DNA of 36,393 nucleotides from an uncultured Faecalibacterium sp. (GCA_934525845.1 CAKSZS010000023.1:1-36393), one strand, 5' to 3'. Numbered from the stretch's first letter, positions 1 through 8,585 are shown. Notes: generated by a model not told the origin, from the letters alone. Program-made: numbers and translations.

Positions 1-65
<65 letters not shown>

Positions 66-97
66 AGATGTTTGTGCTGTCTCGTGACTGCTCCAAT

Positions 98-126
98 ATA
101 ATACCAGACGTTCCGGGTTTTGTCAA
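98..126 (-). promoter_or_regulatory. promoter of tRNA-Ala
   Basis: Minus-strand TTGACA (126-121), a 17-bp spacer and TATTAT (103-98). The -10 box ends 32 bp before the mature tRNA 5' end, so a short leader would be trimmed by RNase P. A full-consensus -35 fits a stable-RNA gene. Confidence 0.75.
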
Positions 127-240
127 CACTTTTTTCAGATTTTTCTGCACTGAAATTTTGCAGTCCGAACTCCGCCCCGTCCGCCCGCCCGAAAAGGCAG
201 GCGGTGTTCTGCCGGACAAGTCCGCCGCCGAAAAAATCAG

Positions 241-268
241 TTGCAATTTGGCCCGGTTGCTTTATAAT
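241..268 (+). promoter_or_regulatory. promoter of the small hypothetical gene / dnaD-dnaC run
   Basis: TTGCAA (241-246), 16-bp spacer, TATAAT (263-268). It lies 51 bp upstream of the ATG at 320 and is the only good promoter seen for the following three plus-strand genes. Confidence 0.7.
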
Positions 269-281
269 AGAATTGATTGCG

Positions 282-300
282 CAGAGGGTATTCCCCTCTG
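282..300 (+). promoter_or_regulatory. 5'-UTR stem-loop
   Basis: CAGAGGG (282-288), loop TATTC, CCCTCTG (294-300): a perfect 7-bp hairpin that would form within the first few nucleotides of the mRNA started from the 263-268 box, just ahead of the Shine-Dalgarno AAAGGA (304-309). There is no U-tract, so it is not a terminator. It could protect the 5' end or tune initiation. Confidence 0.45.
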
Positions 301-319
301 CCGGAAAGGACCCTGTGCC

Positions 320-685
320 ATGATCTTTGTTCCCCTGCTGCACTATTTCAAGTGCAAAAATACTTACAGCGGCAACGAGTATGGTCTGCGCTACCGGCTG
401 ACCCCCGGCAAGCGCACCCTGCCCGACCCGGATGGCGGCGCGGATGCCGTCAAAGAGGAAAGCATTCTGACGCTGGACTACTGGCCCGACCCCTGGACGC
501 TGGAAATGACCGACCCCGCCCTGCGGCGGCAGGAGATCTTTTCCCTGACCGATGAGGGCCGCGCTGCCGCTGCCCACTGTCTGGAGGAAGCATTCCGTGC
601 GGATCCCGACCGATGGAAAAATTGTCCGGATATGCTGGATTGTGACCCCTGGACACCGCCAGCCGACACGGATGCCGCCGAATAA
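320..685 (+). CDS. small hypothetical protein, 121 aa
   Basis: I do not recognise this protein. The start at 320 is preferred because AAAGGA lies 10 bp upstream and a promoter (241-268) lies inside the region a longer frame from 68 would cover. The product begins MIFVPLLHYFKCKNTYSG, continues with a YGLRYRLTPG segment, then an acidic, Trp/Pro-rich half with DYWPDPW and DPWTP. It has no signal peptide or membrane segment, so it is presumably cytoplasmic. The charged C-terminal half (DMLDCD, DTDAAE) looks soluble and partly disordered. It is 15 bp upstream of a DnaD-domain gene and shares its promoter, so it may be co-expressed with primosome genes; any link to replication is only positional. 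Confidence 0.7.
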   Translation: MIFVPLLHYFKCKNTYSGNEYGLRYRLTPGKRTLPDPDGGADAVKEESILTLDYWPDPWTLEMTDPALRRQEIFSLTDEGRAAAAHCLEEAFRADPDRWKNCPDMLDCDPWTPPADTDAAE

Positions 686-700
686 CCGAATGAGGAAATC

Positions 701-1627
701 ATGATCTATCGTTTAAAAGAACTCAAAGGCGATACCATCGCGGTGCCGCAGCTGGTGTTTTCCAAGCTGGGCATCGCAGAAGAATACAACGTGCGGGTCG
801 CCCTGTATGTGCTGGCCACCGGCATCACCGACCCAGACAAGATCTGCGCGGACCTGAGACTGCGCAGCCGCATCAGCGCGGAGAGCGCCCTCTCCTTCTG
901 GGCCGGTGCCGGGCTGCTGGAACGCTACGAAGAAAACGCCGCCCCGGGTGCGGAGCCCAGTGCACCGGCCCCCATGACCTGGGCCGAGATCGCCGCGGCA
1001 AGCCGCACCGACCCCATGATCTCCAGTCTCATCGACTGTGCCCAGACCAGCTTTGCCCGGCCCCTGACCCACAATGAGATGGAAAAGATCGTCAACCTGT
1101 ATGTGCAGGAAGGCTACGCGCCGGAAACGGTCATGCTCTGCACCGCCTACGCTGCCAGCCGCGGCAAGCGCACCATGGCGTCCGTCATCCACGAGCTGAA
1201 GGTCTGGCGCGCCGAGGGCGTGGAGACCGGTGAGCAGGCGGACGCCCACCTCAAGCTGCTGGCCCTGCGCCAGAGCCGCGAGCAGTACGTCAGCGGTCTG
1301 CTGAACATCTCTCCGGATGACCTGACCCTGGGCGGACGCAAGGCCATTGCCCGGTGGTACGAGGTCTACGGCTACGACGATGCCATGGTGCAGGAAGCTG
1401 CTGTGCAGGCCGGCCCCAAGCGGGACCTGTGGTACTGGAACAGCATCCTCAAGACCTGGAACGCCAAGGGCCTGCGCACCGTCCGCGATGTCCGCGGCCC
1501 GGTGGCCGACGCCGGGGCCAGCCGGAACATCCGGGTGGACCGTACCACGCCCAGCGGCAGTGACTTTCTCAAAAACAGCTCCCTTACATCGTCACTCAAC
1601 CGACTCAAAAAGAAGTCTACGCCCTAA
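701..1627 (+). CDS. DnaD-domain protein (primosome component)
   Basis: The 308-aa product has an N-terminal winged-helix-like region (about residues 10-80: VPQLVFSKLGIAEEYNVRVA...) and two DnaD-like C-terminal repeats. The first (about 115-170) contains PLTHNEMEKIVNLY and GYAPETVMLC; the second (about 195-260) contains KAIARWYEVYGYDDAM and LWYWNSILKTWNAKGL, the W-x-Y-x-x-x-I-L-x-x-W pattern typical of the family. DnaD proteins act in replication restart and oriC priming by bridging DnaA or PriA to the helicase loader. The next gene encodes that loader, 15 bp downstream, so the pair forms the expected primosome unit. SD GAGGAAATC precedes the ATG. Confidence 0.88.
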   Translation: MIYRLKELKGDTIAVPQLVFSKLGIAEEYNVRVALYVLATGITDPDKICADLRLRSRISAESALSFWAGAGLLERYEENAAPGAEPSAPAPMTWAEIAAASRTDPMISSLIDCAQTSFARPLTHNEMEKIVNLYVQEGYAPETVMLCTAYAASRGKRTMASVIHELKVWRAEGVETGEQADAHLKLLALRQSREQYVSGLLNISPDDLTLGGRKAIARWYEVYGYDDAMVQEAAVQAGPKRDLWYWNSILKTWNAKGLRTVRDVRGPVADAGASRNIRVDRTTPSGSDFLKNSSLTSSLNRLKKKSTP

Positions 1628-1642
1628 CACGAGGTTTACGAG

Positions 1643-2617
1643 ATGCGTACCAAAAACGAATTGTACCAGGAGGCTCTGCGCACCGTCGCGGTGCGGCGGC
1701 AGACCGCCCGCGCTCTGGCCGAAGATGCCCGCGTGCAGGCCGAAGCCGCCATCCCCGCTCTGCACCACGCCGAAGAGGAAGTGCGGGTGCGGGGCATCCG
1801 CTGTGCCCTGGCCGGCGCCGCCGGGCGGGACCGCACCGAAGCCGCCGCGGCCCTGACTGCGGCCCGGCAGGACCTGACCGCTCTGCTGGCCGCCAGCGGA
1901 CGCCCCGCGGATGCGTTGGAGCCAAAATTCACCTGCAGGCTGTGCCAGGACACCGGCACGGTCAATGGCCGCACCTGCACCTGTGTCTATAAGGTGATGC
2001 AGCAGCTGCGCCGCAGGGAGATCGAGCAGCTGTCCAGCCTGTCCATTTCCAGTTTTGATACCATGGAACTGCGGTATTATCCCACGACCGCCGATCCGGA
2101 CAGCGGGCTGGCCATCCGCTCCTACATGGGACAGCTGCTGTCCGGCCTGAAGGACTATGCGGAGGACTTCTCCCCGGCTGAAAACGAAAGCCTCCTGCTG
2201 ATGGGCAATGCCGGGCTGGGCAAGACCCACGCGGCGCTGGCCATTGCGGGCATCGTGCTGGGCAAGGGGTTTGACGTCATCTATGTTTCCAGCCCGGATT
2301 TCTTCGGCAAGATCGAATCCTCCCGCTTTGACCCTTCTGAAGACGCCGAGACGCTGCTCCGCACCGCCTCCACTGCCGACCTGCTGATCCTCGATGATCT
2401 GGGCACCGAGTTCGTCACACCCTACTTCCTTACGGTCTTCTACAGCCTGCTGAACAACCGGCTGGGAGCCAGACTGCCCACCATCGTCACCACCAACATC
2501 ACGGACGGCGCCCTGCTGGAAAAACGCTACACCGAGAAAATTTCCAGCCGCCTTTCGGCCTTTGTCCCCATCCGCTTCCTCGGCGAGGACATCCGCCCGC
2601 AGAAAGCAAGCGAGTAA
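1643..2617 (+). CDS. dnaC: DnaC-like replicative helicase loader, AAA+ ATPase
   Basis: A 324-aa protein with three parts: an Ala/Arg-rich helical N-terminus (1-90); a small Cys cluster (C98, C101, C112, C114 in CRLCQDTG...CTC) that probably binds zinc; and an AAA+ core with Walker A GNAGLGKTH (188-196), Walker B LLILDDLG (about 250) and a sensor region IVTTNITDG (about 290). This is the architecture of the DnaC/DnaI-type loaders that place the replicative hexameric helicase on DNA. The product ends at the bidirectional terminator at 2621-2647, closing the dnaD-dnaC unit. An IstB transposase-helper identity is less likely because of the Cys motif, the dnaD neighbour and the absence of a transposase. 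Confidence 0.9.
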   Translation: MRTKNELYQEALRTVAVRRQTARALAEDARVQAEAAIPALHHAEEEVRVRGIRCALAGAAGRDRTEAAAALTAARQDLTALLAASGRPADALEPKFTCRLCQDTGTVNGRTCTCVYKVMQQLRRREIEQLSSLSISSFDTMELRYYPTTADPDSGLAIRSYMGQLLSGLKDYAEDFSPAENESLLLMGNAGLGKTHAALAIAGIVLGKGFDVIYVSSPDFFGKIESSRFDPSEDAETLLRTASTADLLILDDLGTEFVTPYFLTVFYSLLNNRLGARLPTIVTTNITDGALLEKRYTEKISSRLSAFVPIRFLGEDIRPQKASE

Positions 2618-2620
2618 ACG

Positions 2621-2647
2621 AAAAAAGCAGCGCAATGCGCTGCTTTT
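2621..2647. terminator. bidirectional intrinsic terminator (dnaC / walJ-like)
   Basis: Stem GCAGCGC / GCGCTGC with loop AAT, flanked by A-tract on the left and T-tract on the right, so it functions on both strands between two convergent genes. Confidence 0.85.
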
Positions 2648-2655
2648 TGTTTTGC

Positions 2656-3444
2656 TTAAAATTCCAGCACCGGGCTGACTTCATTGCGGCGCTGAGCCTG
2701 CACGATGCAGTCCTTGTCCGGCACTACGCCGGCGGCACCAAGCGTGTTGAACACGGTCTGCAGCGCCAGCATAGGGGTATTGTTTTCCTGCGACAAATGG
2801 CACAGGGCGAACTTTTTACAGCCCTCCTGGATGAGTTCCAGCAGCTTGGCCGAGCATTCATCGTTGGAAAGGTGCCCTCGGGCGCTTTCGATGCGGGCGC
2901 GTAAGTAATACGGATACGGCCCGCTGCGCAGCATATGCAGGTCATAGTTGCTTTCCAGCGCCACCAGGTCACAGCCGGACAGCGCTTCGTGCACCGGCGG
3001 GGTCAGCACCCCCAGGTCGGTGGCGATGGTCATGGTCTTGTTGTCCGGGGTATGGATGCGGTAGCCCACGCAGGGCACATCATGGCTGGTGGGAAAGGAC
3101 TGCACCCCGAACGCACCAATGTCCTCTTCCCGACCCTCCAGCACGTTCAGCTCACAGGTGGGCGGCACGATGCCGTTGGCGTCCAGAAAGTCCAGCGTTG
3201 CCGCCGCACCATACACCGACAGCGGGTTCTTTTTCAGGAAGGTGGAAAGCCCCTTCACATGGTCGCTGTGCTCGTGGGTGACCAGAATGCCGTCACAGTC
3301 GCGGATGGCAAGGCCCAGCGCCTTGAGCGCCGCCGAGGTGGTGCGCACTCCTTTGCCCATGTCCACGATGAGATACCGCTCACCGCACCGCACCACGCTG
3401 CTGTTGCCGGAGGAGCCGGAATACAGGGAAATGAATTCTGCCAT
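2656..3444 (-). CDS. walJ: MBL-fold metallo-hydrolase, WalJ/YycJ family
   Basis: The 262-aa protein starts MAEFISLYSGSSGN, the N-terminus characteristic of the YycJ/WalJ beta-lactamase-fold group, and carries the metal site THEHSDH (H57, H59, D61, H62), D28 in LIVDMGKG, and later conserved FPTSHDVP, IATDLG and LSNDE segments. The family is linked to cell-wall/division control through the WalRK system and to exonuclease-type activity; the walRK genes are not in this window. The ATG at 3444 is chosen over a GTG at 3462 because AGAGG lies 6 bp before it and family members begin at MxxFxSLxSGSSGN. It follows murA on the same strand, with a terminator between. Confidence 0.88.
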   Translation of the reverse strand: MAEFISLYSGSSGNSSVVRCGERYLIVDMGKGVRTTSAALKALGLAIRDCDGILVTHEHSDHVKGLSTFLKKNPLSVYGAAATLDFLDANGIVPPTCELNVLEGREEDIGAFGVQSFPTSHDVPCVGYRIHTPDNKTMTIATDLGVLTPPVHEALSGCDLVALESNYDLHMLRSGPYPYYLRARIESARGHLSNDECSAKLLELIQEGCKKFALCHLSQENNTPMLALQTVFNTLGAAGVVPDKDCIVQAQRRNEVSPVLEF

Positions 3445-3464
3445 GGAAAACCTCTTTTCCACTC

Positions 3465-3498
3465 AAAAACAGCCCGCCGTTTGACACAGCAGGCTGTT
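3465..3498 (-). terminator. intrinsic terminator downstream of murA
   Basis: On the minus strand AACAGCC...GGCTGTT (3498-3468), with inner pairing, is followed by a run of T (3469-3465). It sits 20 bp ahead of the walJ-like start, so walJ may depend on read-through or a weak promoter. Confidence 0.65.
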
Positions 3499-3519
3499 GA
3501 TTTTTGTCTTGCTTTGAAC

Positions 3520-4803
3520 TTACAGTGCCTGATCCAGAGCAGTGGGCATACGATCCACCTTGCTGATATCCGCGCCCAGGGCGCGCAGCTTCTCCACGAT
3601 GTTCTCGTAGCCGCGCTCAATGTGGCCGATCTCCTCGATCTCGCTGGTGCCGTCTGCCATCAGGGCAGCCACCACCATGGCCGCACCGGCACGCAGGTCC
3701 AGTGCGCGCAGCGGAGCCGGGCTGAGCTTTTCCACGCCCTCAAACACGGCCACCTGACCGTCCACCTGCACACTGGCGCCCATCTTGCGCAGTTCATCCA
3801 CATAGCGGAAGCGGTTGTCCCACACGCTCTCGGTGACGGTGCTGGTGCCCTTGGCCACGCTCAGCAGCACACCCATCAGGGGCTGCATATCGGTGGGGAA
3901 GCCGGGGTGCGGCATGGTGTTGATCTTCAGGGGCAGGATGTCGCCGGTACGGCGTACCCGCACGGCATCGTCGAACTCTTCCACCTCGGCACCGGCCCGG
4001 CGCAGCTTGGCGGTAATGGGCTCCAGATGCTTGGGGGTCACGTTCTTGATCAGCACATCGCCGCCGGTGGCAGCGGCCGCCACCATGTAGCTGCCGGCCT
4101 CGATCTGATCCGGGATGATGCTGTAGGTGCAGCCGTGCATCTTTTCCACGCCGCGCACCTTGATGACATCGGTGCCTGCACCGCGCACGTCGGCACCGCA
4201 CATGTTCAGGAAGTTGGCCAGGTCCACCACATGGGGCTCCTTGGCGCAGTTTTCCAGAATGGTCTGGCCCTTTGCCATCACAGCGGAGAGCATGCCGTTC
4301 ATGGTCGCGCCCACACTGACCTTATCAAAGAAGATGTGAGCACCGTTCAGTTCCTTGGCACGGACGGTGATCATACCGTAATCCACACTGTCCTCGGCAC
4401 CCAGGGCGCTGAACACCTTCAGGTGCTGGTCGATGGGGCGGGGGCCAAGATTGCAGCCGCCGGGCATGGCCACCTGTGCCTTGCCGAAGCGGGACAGCAG
4501 TGCCCCCAGGAAGTAATAGCTGGCACGCATCTGGCGGGACAGATCGTCCGGGACGTTGGTGCTGGTCAGATGGGTGGTGTCGATCTCGTAGGTGTTCTTG
4601 TTCAGCATTTTGACCTGTGCACCCAGGGTGCTCAGGATCTTCAGGCTCACCGCCACATCGCTGATGTCCGGCAGATTCTCGACCACGCAGACGTCCGCTG
4701 CCAGAATGGTAGCAGGCAGAATGCCCACAGCCGCATTCTTTGCGCCGGAAATGGTGACTTCACCGTGCAGGGGCTTGCCGCCCGTAATAACAAATTTCTC
4801 CAA
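3520..4803 (-). CDS. murA: UDP-N-acetylglucosamine 1-carboxyvinyltransferase
   Basis: MurA performs the first committed step of peptidoglycan synthesis, transferring enolpyruvate from PEP to UDP-GlcNAc in the cytoplasm. The 427-aa product has the catalytic K22-N23 in ISGAKNAA and the active-site Cys in MPGGCNLGPRP (C117), the residue alkylated by fosfomycin, so the enzyme is predicted to be sensitive. GFPTDMQP near residue 300 and ERGYENIVEKL near 395 are also typical. The start is taken as TTG at 4803: AAGGAGAT stands 7 bp upstream and the product then begins (M)EKFVITGG, as usual for MurA. A GTG at 4833 has no ribosome site. The promoter is at 4930-4957; the leader contains a GGCCTGC-AC-GCAGGCC hairpin (4840-4825) close to the ribosome site. 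Confidence 0.96.
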   Translation of the reverse strand: MEKFVITGGKPLHGEVTISGAKNAAVGILPATILAADVCVVENLPDISDVAVSLKILSTLGAQVKMLNKNTYEIDTTHLTSTNVPDDLSRQMRASYYFLGALLSRFGKAQVAMPGGCNLGPRPIDQHLKVFSALGAEDSVDYGMITVRAKELNGAHIFFDKVSVGATMNGMLSAVMAKGQTILENCAKEPHVVDLANFLNMCGADVRGAGTDVIKVRGVEKMHGCTYSIIPDQIEAGSYMVAAAATGGDVLIKNVTPKHLEPITAKLRRAGAEVEEFDDAVRVRRTGDILPLKINTMPHPGFPTDMQPLMGVLLSVAKGTSTVTESVWDNRFRYVDELRKMGASVQVDGQVAVFEGVEKLSPAPLRALDLRAGAAMVVAALMADGTSEIEEIGHIERGYENIVEKLRALGADISKVDRMPTALDQAL

Positions 4804-4929
4804 TTTTATGATCTCCTTGTCAGGGGCCTGCACGCAGGCCTGTTAAGGTCCCAAAAAAGCATTCCAATTCACTGCATCTGCCGGCGGCTGTACAAAGCAA
4901 CCAAGCCAGCATCCAATTACAGCTATCTT

Positions 4930-4957
4930 ATTATACACAACTTCCACAAAAAAGCAA
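4930..4957 (-). promoter_or_regulatory. promoter of murA
   Basis: Minus strand: TTGCTT (4957-4952), 16-bp spacer, TATAAT (4935-4930). It gives a leader of about 120 nt before the TTG start. The rest of the 281-bp gap to fbp is AT-rich and shows no clear fbp terminator. Confidence 0.7.
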
Positions 4958-5084
4958 AGTGTCAAACGCTCCTGCCGGATTATTTTCTGTTTTGCCCAGA
5001 TTCCGCCTGTATATTCCAAAATTTTGTTTCTTTTTTCAAAAATTTCACAGAGATTTGATGCGCTTTGTACGGTTCTGTTGCGTT

Positions 5085-7091
5085 TTACCACACCCGATCT
5101 TCGCAGCAGGTCTCCTTGATCCAGCCCAGCTGGTAAGCTGCAACCAGCTGTTTCAGGTCGTGCACCCGCTCCCGGAGCACTTCGCCCTCATCGGTATCTT
5201 CCACCAGGATGCGGTGGTTCTCGGTTTCGAGGATATTCTTCCGGGATACGATGTCGATGTTCTCCCGTACCGCTTTCTCGGCGCTTTCAAAGGGCTGGTG
5301 GGTGCGCAGGGACATGGAGCGGCTGGAATACACCAGCGTATAGCCTGCGATGCCGGTCTTTTCATGGTAGGCGCGGCAGAAGCCGCCGTCGATGACCACG
5401 AGCCGTCCCCCGCCCTTGATGGGGCTTTCGCCGTTCTTCTCCCGCACCGGCACATGGCCGTTGACGATGTGGCAGCTGCCCGGCAGGCCGAACTCCGCCA
5501 GAATGCGGCGGCAGACGGCTTCGTCGTTGTACCAGGTGTAATAGGGATCCTTCACCTCGGTATGGGTGGAGCTGTCTGCCACATACAGCCGCTCGAACGT
5601 GGTCATGGCACTGCGGCCGAACAGCGGCGACAGCCGGCCGCACCACAGATACCACAGAAAGTCCTGCCCATTCCGGCGGGCCGCACTGCCTTCCGGTGCA
5701 TAGTAGCCCCGGCGGGCGCGGGCATCACAGTAATCCATCAGGGCACGGCCGGAATAGCGGTGGCCTTCGAACCGCTCCACCGCAAAGCTGCCCTTGGCGG
5801 TCATGGGCACCACGCCGTGGTACAGCAGATTGCCGTTCTCAATGTGATAGACGCTGCCCTTGCTGTACAGGAATTCAATGTGCTGCTGCAATTTTTCGCT
5901 CTGCCGGAAGGAATGCACCAGCTTGCTCAGCACCAGTTCTTCGTCCGGGTTCAGTCTGGCGGGGTCTTCCGGATCCACCGTGGGGAAGGAGGTATCCCGC
6001 AGCGGATACTCCGCTTCTCCGATCCTGACCGTATGCTTCTGCCAGTCGATGCGGCGCAGGAAATCCCGTCCCTGCATCTGGAAATCCGGATTGCGGTCGA
6101 TGACCTGGCACTCCAGCTTGAACATCAGAATGCTGATGGCCTTGTGCATCACGGCACAGCGGTGCAGCATCCCCTTGGTGTAAGGACCGCGGGCGGCATC
6201 CGTGTGGGGCATCCAGATGGACAGATCATCTTCTCCATAGAACTGCTCGGCCATGCGCTGCAGATGCCGCAGGTTGATGCCGTAGCAGTCCTCGATCATA
6301 CCGTGGTTGTGGTAGGCCAGAGTGGTCTTGAGCACGGTGCAGATGCAGATGGGACTGCCGGCGGCGGCACCCATCCACACCACGTCGTGGTTGCCCCACT
6401 GGATGTCCACGTTGTGGTGGCGCATCAGCAGGTCCAGAATGATGTCCGGGCGGGGGCCGCGGTCGAACAGGTCGCCCACGATGTGCAGCTTGTCCACGGC
6501 CAGATGCTTGATGAGTTCACACAGCCGCACGATGAACCGATCGGCCCGGCCATTTTCGATGATGCTGCCCACGATCTGCCCATAGTACAGATCCTTGTCG
6601 TGGTCCTCGAAATGGGCGTGGAGCAGCTCGTCCAGAATGTAGCCGCAGCTGCTGGGCAGGCACTGCCGCACATGGTCGCGGGTGTGCTTGGAGGACACCA
6701 GACGGCAGATGTCGATGAGCCGCAGAAGGGTCTCGGTATACCACTGATCCAGTGCGTCCTCGCTGGTGCAGCGCGCTTTCAGCTGGGGCAGTTTTTCGTT
6801 GGGATAATAGATCAGGGTGGCCAGCTCCGCGCGGGTGGTCTCGGGCACGCTCTCGCCCAGGACCAGATCCACCTTTTCCCGGATGACGCCGGACGCCGAA
6901 TTCAGGATGTGCACGAATGCTTCGTTTTCGCCGTGCAGGTCGCTCATAAAATGTTCCGTTCCCTTGGGCAGCTTGAGCAGTGCCTGGGTGCTGATGATCT
7001 CGCTGGCCGCGGCCGCCTGGGATGGATAATCCCGCGAAAGCAGGGTCAGATATTTCAGATTGTCGCGGATCTCATCGTTTTCGGTGCGCAT
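5085..7091 (-). CDS. fbp: fructose-1,6-bisphosphatase, class III
   Basis: Gluconeogenic hydrolysis of fructose-1,6-bisphosphate to fructose-6-phosphate. At 668 aa it has the usual large size of Firmicute class III enzymes. The metallophosphatase signature is complete: FMSDLHGENEAF (D51, H53), GDLFDRGPRPD, WGNHDVVWMG and a late NGHVPV. The ATG at 7091 is preceded by AGGAGG; the reading frame is open further upstream but that part is antisense to the radical SAM gene. It is transcribed away from that gene. Confidence is high because motif spacing and length both match. Confidence 0.95.
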   Translation of the reverse strand: MRTENDEIRDNLKYLTLLSRDYPSQAAAASEIISTQALLKLPKGTEHFMSDLHGENEAFVHILNSASGVIREKVDLVLGESVPETTRAELATLIYYPNEKLPQLKARCTSEDALDQWYTETLLRLIDICRLVSSKHTRDHVRQCLPSSCGYILDELLHAHFEDHDKDLYYGQIVGSIIENGRADRFIVRLCELIKHLAVDKLHIVGDLFDRGPRPDIILDLLMRHHNVDIQWGNHDVVWMGAAAGSPICICTVLKTTLAYHNHGMIEDCYGINLRHLQRMAEQFYGEDDLSIWMPHTDAARGPYTKGMLHRCAVMHKAISILMFKLECQVIDRNPDFQMQGRDFLRRIDWQKHTVRIGEAEYPLRDTSFPTVDPEDPARLNPDEELVLSKLVHSFRQSEKLQQHIEFLYSKGSVYHIENGNLLYHGVVPMTAKGSFAVERFEGHRYSGRALMDYCDARARRGYYAPEGSAARRNGQDFLWYLWCGRLSPLFGRSAMTTFERLYVADSSTHTEVKDPYYTWYNDEAVCRRILAEFGLPGSCHIVNGHVPVREKNGESPIKGGGRLVVIDGGFCRAYHEKTGIAGYTLVYSSRSMSLRTHQPFESAEKAVRENIDIVSRKNILETENHRILVEDTDEGEVLRERVHDLKQLVAAYQLGWIKETCCEDRVW

Positions 7092-7125
7092 GAAGTTCCT
7101 CCTGAAAACAAAGTATTCTGATTTT

Positions 7126-7159
7126 AGTATAGCACGAACCATCCCCAAAGTGGTATACT
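7126..7159. promoter_or_regulatory. divergent -10 elements, fbp (minus) and radical SAM gene (plus)
   Basis: Two facing TATACT hexamers: minus strand 7131-7126 for fbp and plus strand 7154-7159 for the gene at 7197. Neither has a good -35 at 17 bp, so the assignment rests on the -10 boxes and the divergent gene arrangement. Confidence 0.4.
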
Positions 7160-7196
7160 TAGGCTGACAAACTTTCTGCAAAGGACTTTGGATATT

Positions 7197-8117
7197 ATGC
7201 CGAAAACCGAACCCATCGCCATTCCCACCCACTGCACCCTCTGTCCCCGCCGCTGCGGAGCGGACCGCGCCGCCGGACGCACCGGTTTCTGCGGGGCCGG
7301 TGCCGTGCTCAAAGCCGCCCGCGCCGCCCTGCACTTCTGGGAGGAACCCTGCATCAGCGGCACCCAGGGCAGCGGCACGGTATTCTTCTCCGGCTGCACC
7401 CTGAAGTGCTGCTTCTGCCAGAACTACCCCATCAGCGCCGAGGGACTGGGCAAGGAGATCTCCGTGGAGCATCTGGCGGAAATTTTTCTCCACTTGCAGG
7501 AGCAGGGTGCCCACAACATCAATCTGGTCACGCCGGGACAGTGGCGTCCGTGGATCATCGCCGCGCTGGACCTGGCCCGGGCGCAGGGCCTGCACCTGCC
7601 CATCGTGTGCAACACCGGCGGCTACGAGACCGTAGAGAGCGTGGACGCCTGGCGCGGATACATCGACATCTGGCTTGCCGATTTGAAATATGTGTCCCCT
7701 GCCCTGTCGGCGGAGCTGTCCGCCGCGCCGGACTACTTTGCCCAGGCCAAGCCCGCCCTTGAAGCCATGATGGCCCAGGCCGGGCACCCGGTGTTTGACG
7801 AAGAAGGCATCCTGCAGAAGGGCGTCATCCTGCGGCATCTGGCGCTGCCGGGCCATGTGGATGACAGCTTTGCGGTGCTGGACCAGATGGCCGCCTGGAA
7901 CGACACAGACCCCGGGTGCTTCCTGCCCAGTGTCATGAGCCAGTATACGCCGTTCTACAAAGCCGCCGAACACGGCATCGGGCGGCGCATCACCACCTAC
8001 GAATACCGCCGGGTGGTGAACTATGCCATGGACAAGGGCCTTGTGCAGGGCTATATGCAGCAGAAGAGCAGTGCGAAGGAAGAGTATACCCCCAGCTTTG
8101 ATTTAACCGGGGTGTGA
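7197..8117 (+). CDS. radical SAM protein, PflA-like (COG1313 type)
   Basis: The 306-aa protein has an N-terminal Cys motif (C13, C16, C20, C32 in HCTLCPRRCG...GFCGAG) and the radical-SAM [4Fe-4S] motif C67-x3-C71-x2-C74 in SGCTLKCCFCQNYPIS, followed by NLVTPGQW and NTGGYE strands of the barrel. This combination marks the PflX/COG1313 group, relatives of pyruvate-formate-lyase activases with no settled substrate. No glycyl-radical enzyme lies nearby, so a partner cannot be named. The ATG at 7197 has AAAGGA 11 bp upstream; a TTG at 7188 is only 2 bp from that site and is rejected. It stands alone, followed by the repeat-rich gap to 8673. Confidence 0.85.
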   Translation: MPKTEPIAIPTHCTLCPRRCGADRAAGRTGFCGAGAVLKAARAALHFWEEPCISGTQGSGTVFFSGCTLKCCFCQNYPISAEGLGKEISVEHLAEIFLHLQEQGAHNINLVTPGQWRPWIIAALDLARAQGLHLPIVCNTGGYETVESVDAWRGYIDIWLADLKYVSPALSAELSAAPDYFAQAKPALEAMMAQAGHPVFDEEGILQKGVILRHLALPGHVDDSFAVLDQMAAWNDTDPGCFLPSVMSQYTPFYKAAEHGIGRRITTYEYRRVVNYAMDKGLVQGYMQQKSSAKEEYTPSFDLTGV

Positions 8118-8257
8118 AATCCGCTCTGTCATAGCTCACGCTCGTTTTATCAGCAGTACGGTCAAACAAAATAGAAATTTGTTTTATACACCTCACCAGT
8201 ACTTTCCGTTTCGCTCCCAGAGAGTAAACTGCGTGTGGCAACACTTTTTGTCTCTAT

Positions 8258-8411
8258 TGGCGGCCTCGCCCTCTCAGTCTCGCAGGTGCTCGACAGCTCT
8301 CCCAGAGGGAGAGCCTCTGGCGAAACTAGAAACTTTGCACGAACTGCCAAGGCCTCTCCCTTTGGGAGAGGTGGCATCGCGCCAGCAATGACGGAGAGGG
8401 CGAGGCCGTCA
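8258..8411. repeat. 154-bp intergenic element with 22-bp terminal inverted repeats
   Basis: The arms 8258-8279 and 8390-8411 pair over 22 bp with 2 mismatches; the 14-bp core GGCCTCGCCCTCTC / GAGAGGGCGAGGCC is perfect. Inside are two smaller palindromes of CTCTCCC...GGGAGAG type (around 8295-8315 and 8353-8371). There is no transposase and no coding signal. It resembles the repeats I recall as scattered through Faecalibacterium intergenic regions (MITE- or REP-like). The flank 8118-8257 has no gene that I can support. Confidence 0.7.
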
Positions 8412-8477
8412 GCCACAAACACACAACATCCCATCAAACCTGTTTTCCGCAAACGAAATCTGCCCGCTGCTTTCCCT

Positions 8478-8530
8478 CATCCGTCATTGCTGACGCAATG
8501 CCGCCTTCCTCCTCGGGGGAAGGCTTTTTT
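8478..8530 (+). terminator. repeat-derived hairpin with T-tract
   Basis: GCCTTCC (8503-8509), a loop region, GGAAGGC (8518-8524) and TTTTTT (8525-8530) form a good plus-strand terminator. The preceding CCGTCATTGCTGACG (from 8481) echoes CAGCAATGACGG in the element at 8258-8411, so this is probably a partial second copy now positioned just ahead of the kinase promoter. Confidence 0.6.
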
Positions 8531-8585
8531 CGTCAAAACCTCCAAAAATCAGTGATTATTTTCTCCCCGATTTCCCGGCAATCCC

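Noticed and set aside
68..319. Upstream extension of the small hypothetical protein to an ATG near 68.
   Set aside because: The tRNA-Ala promoter and the TTGCAA-TATAAT promoter lie inside it, and AAAGGA marks the start at 320.
1643..2617. IstB-type transposase helper identity for the AAA+ protein.
   Set aside because: There is no transposase or inverted repeat nearby, and the dnaD neighbour and Cys motif fit a helicase loader.
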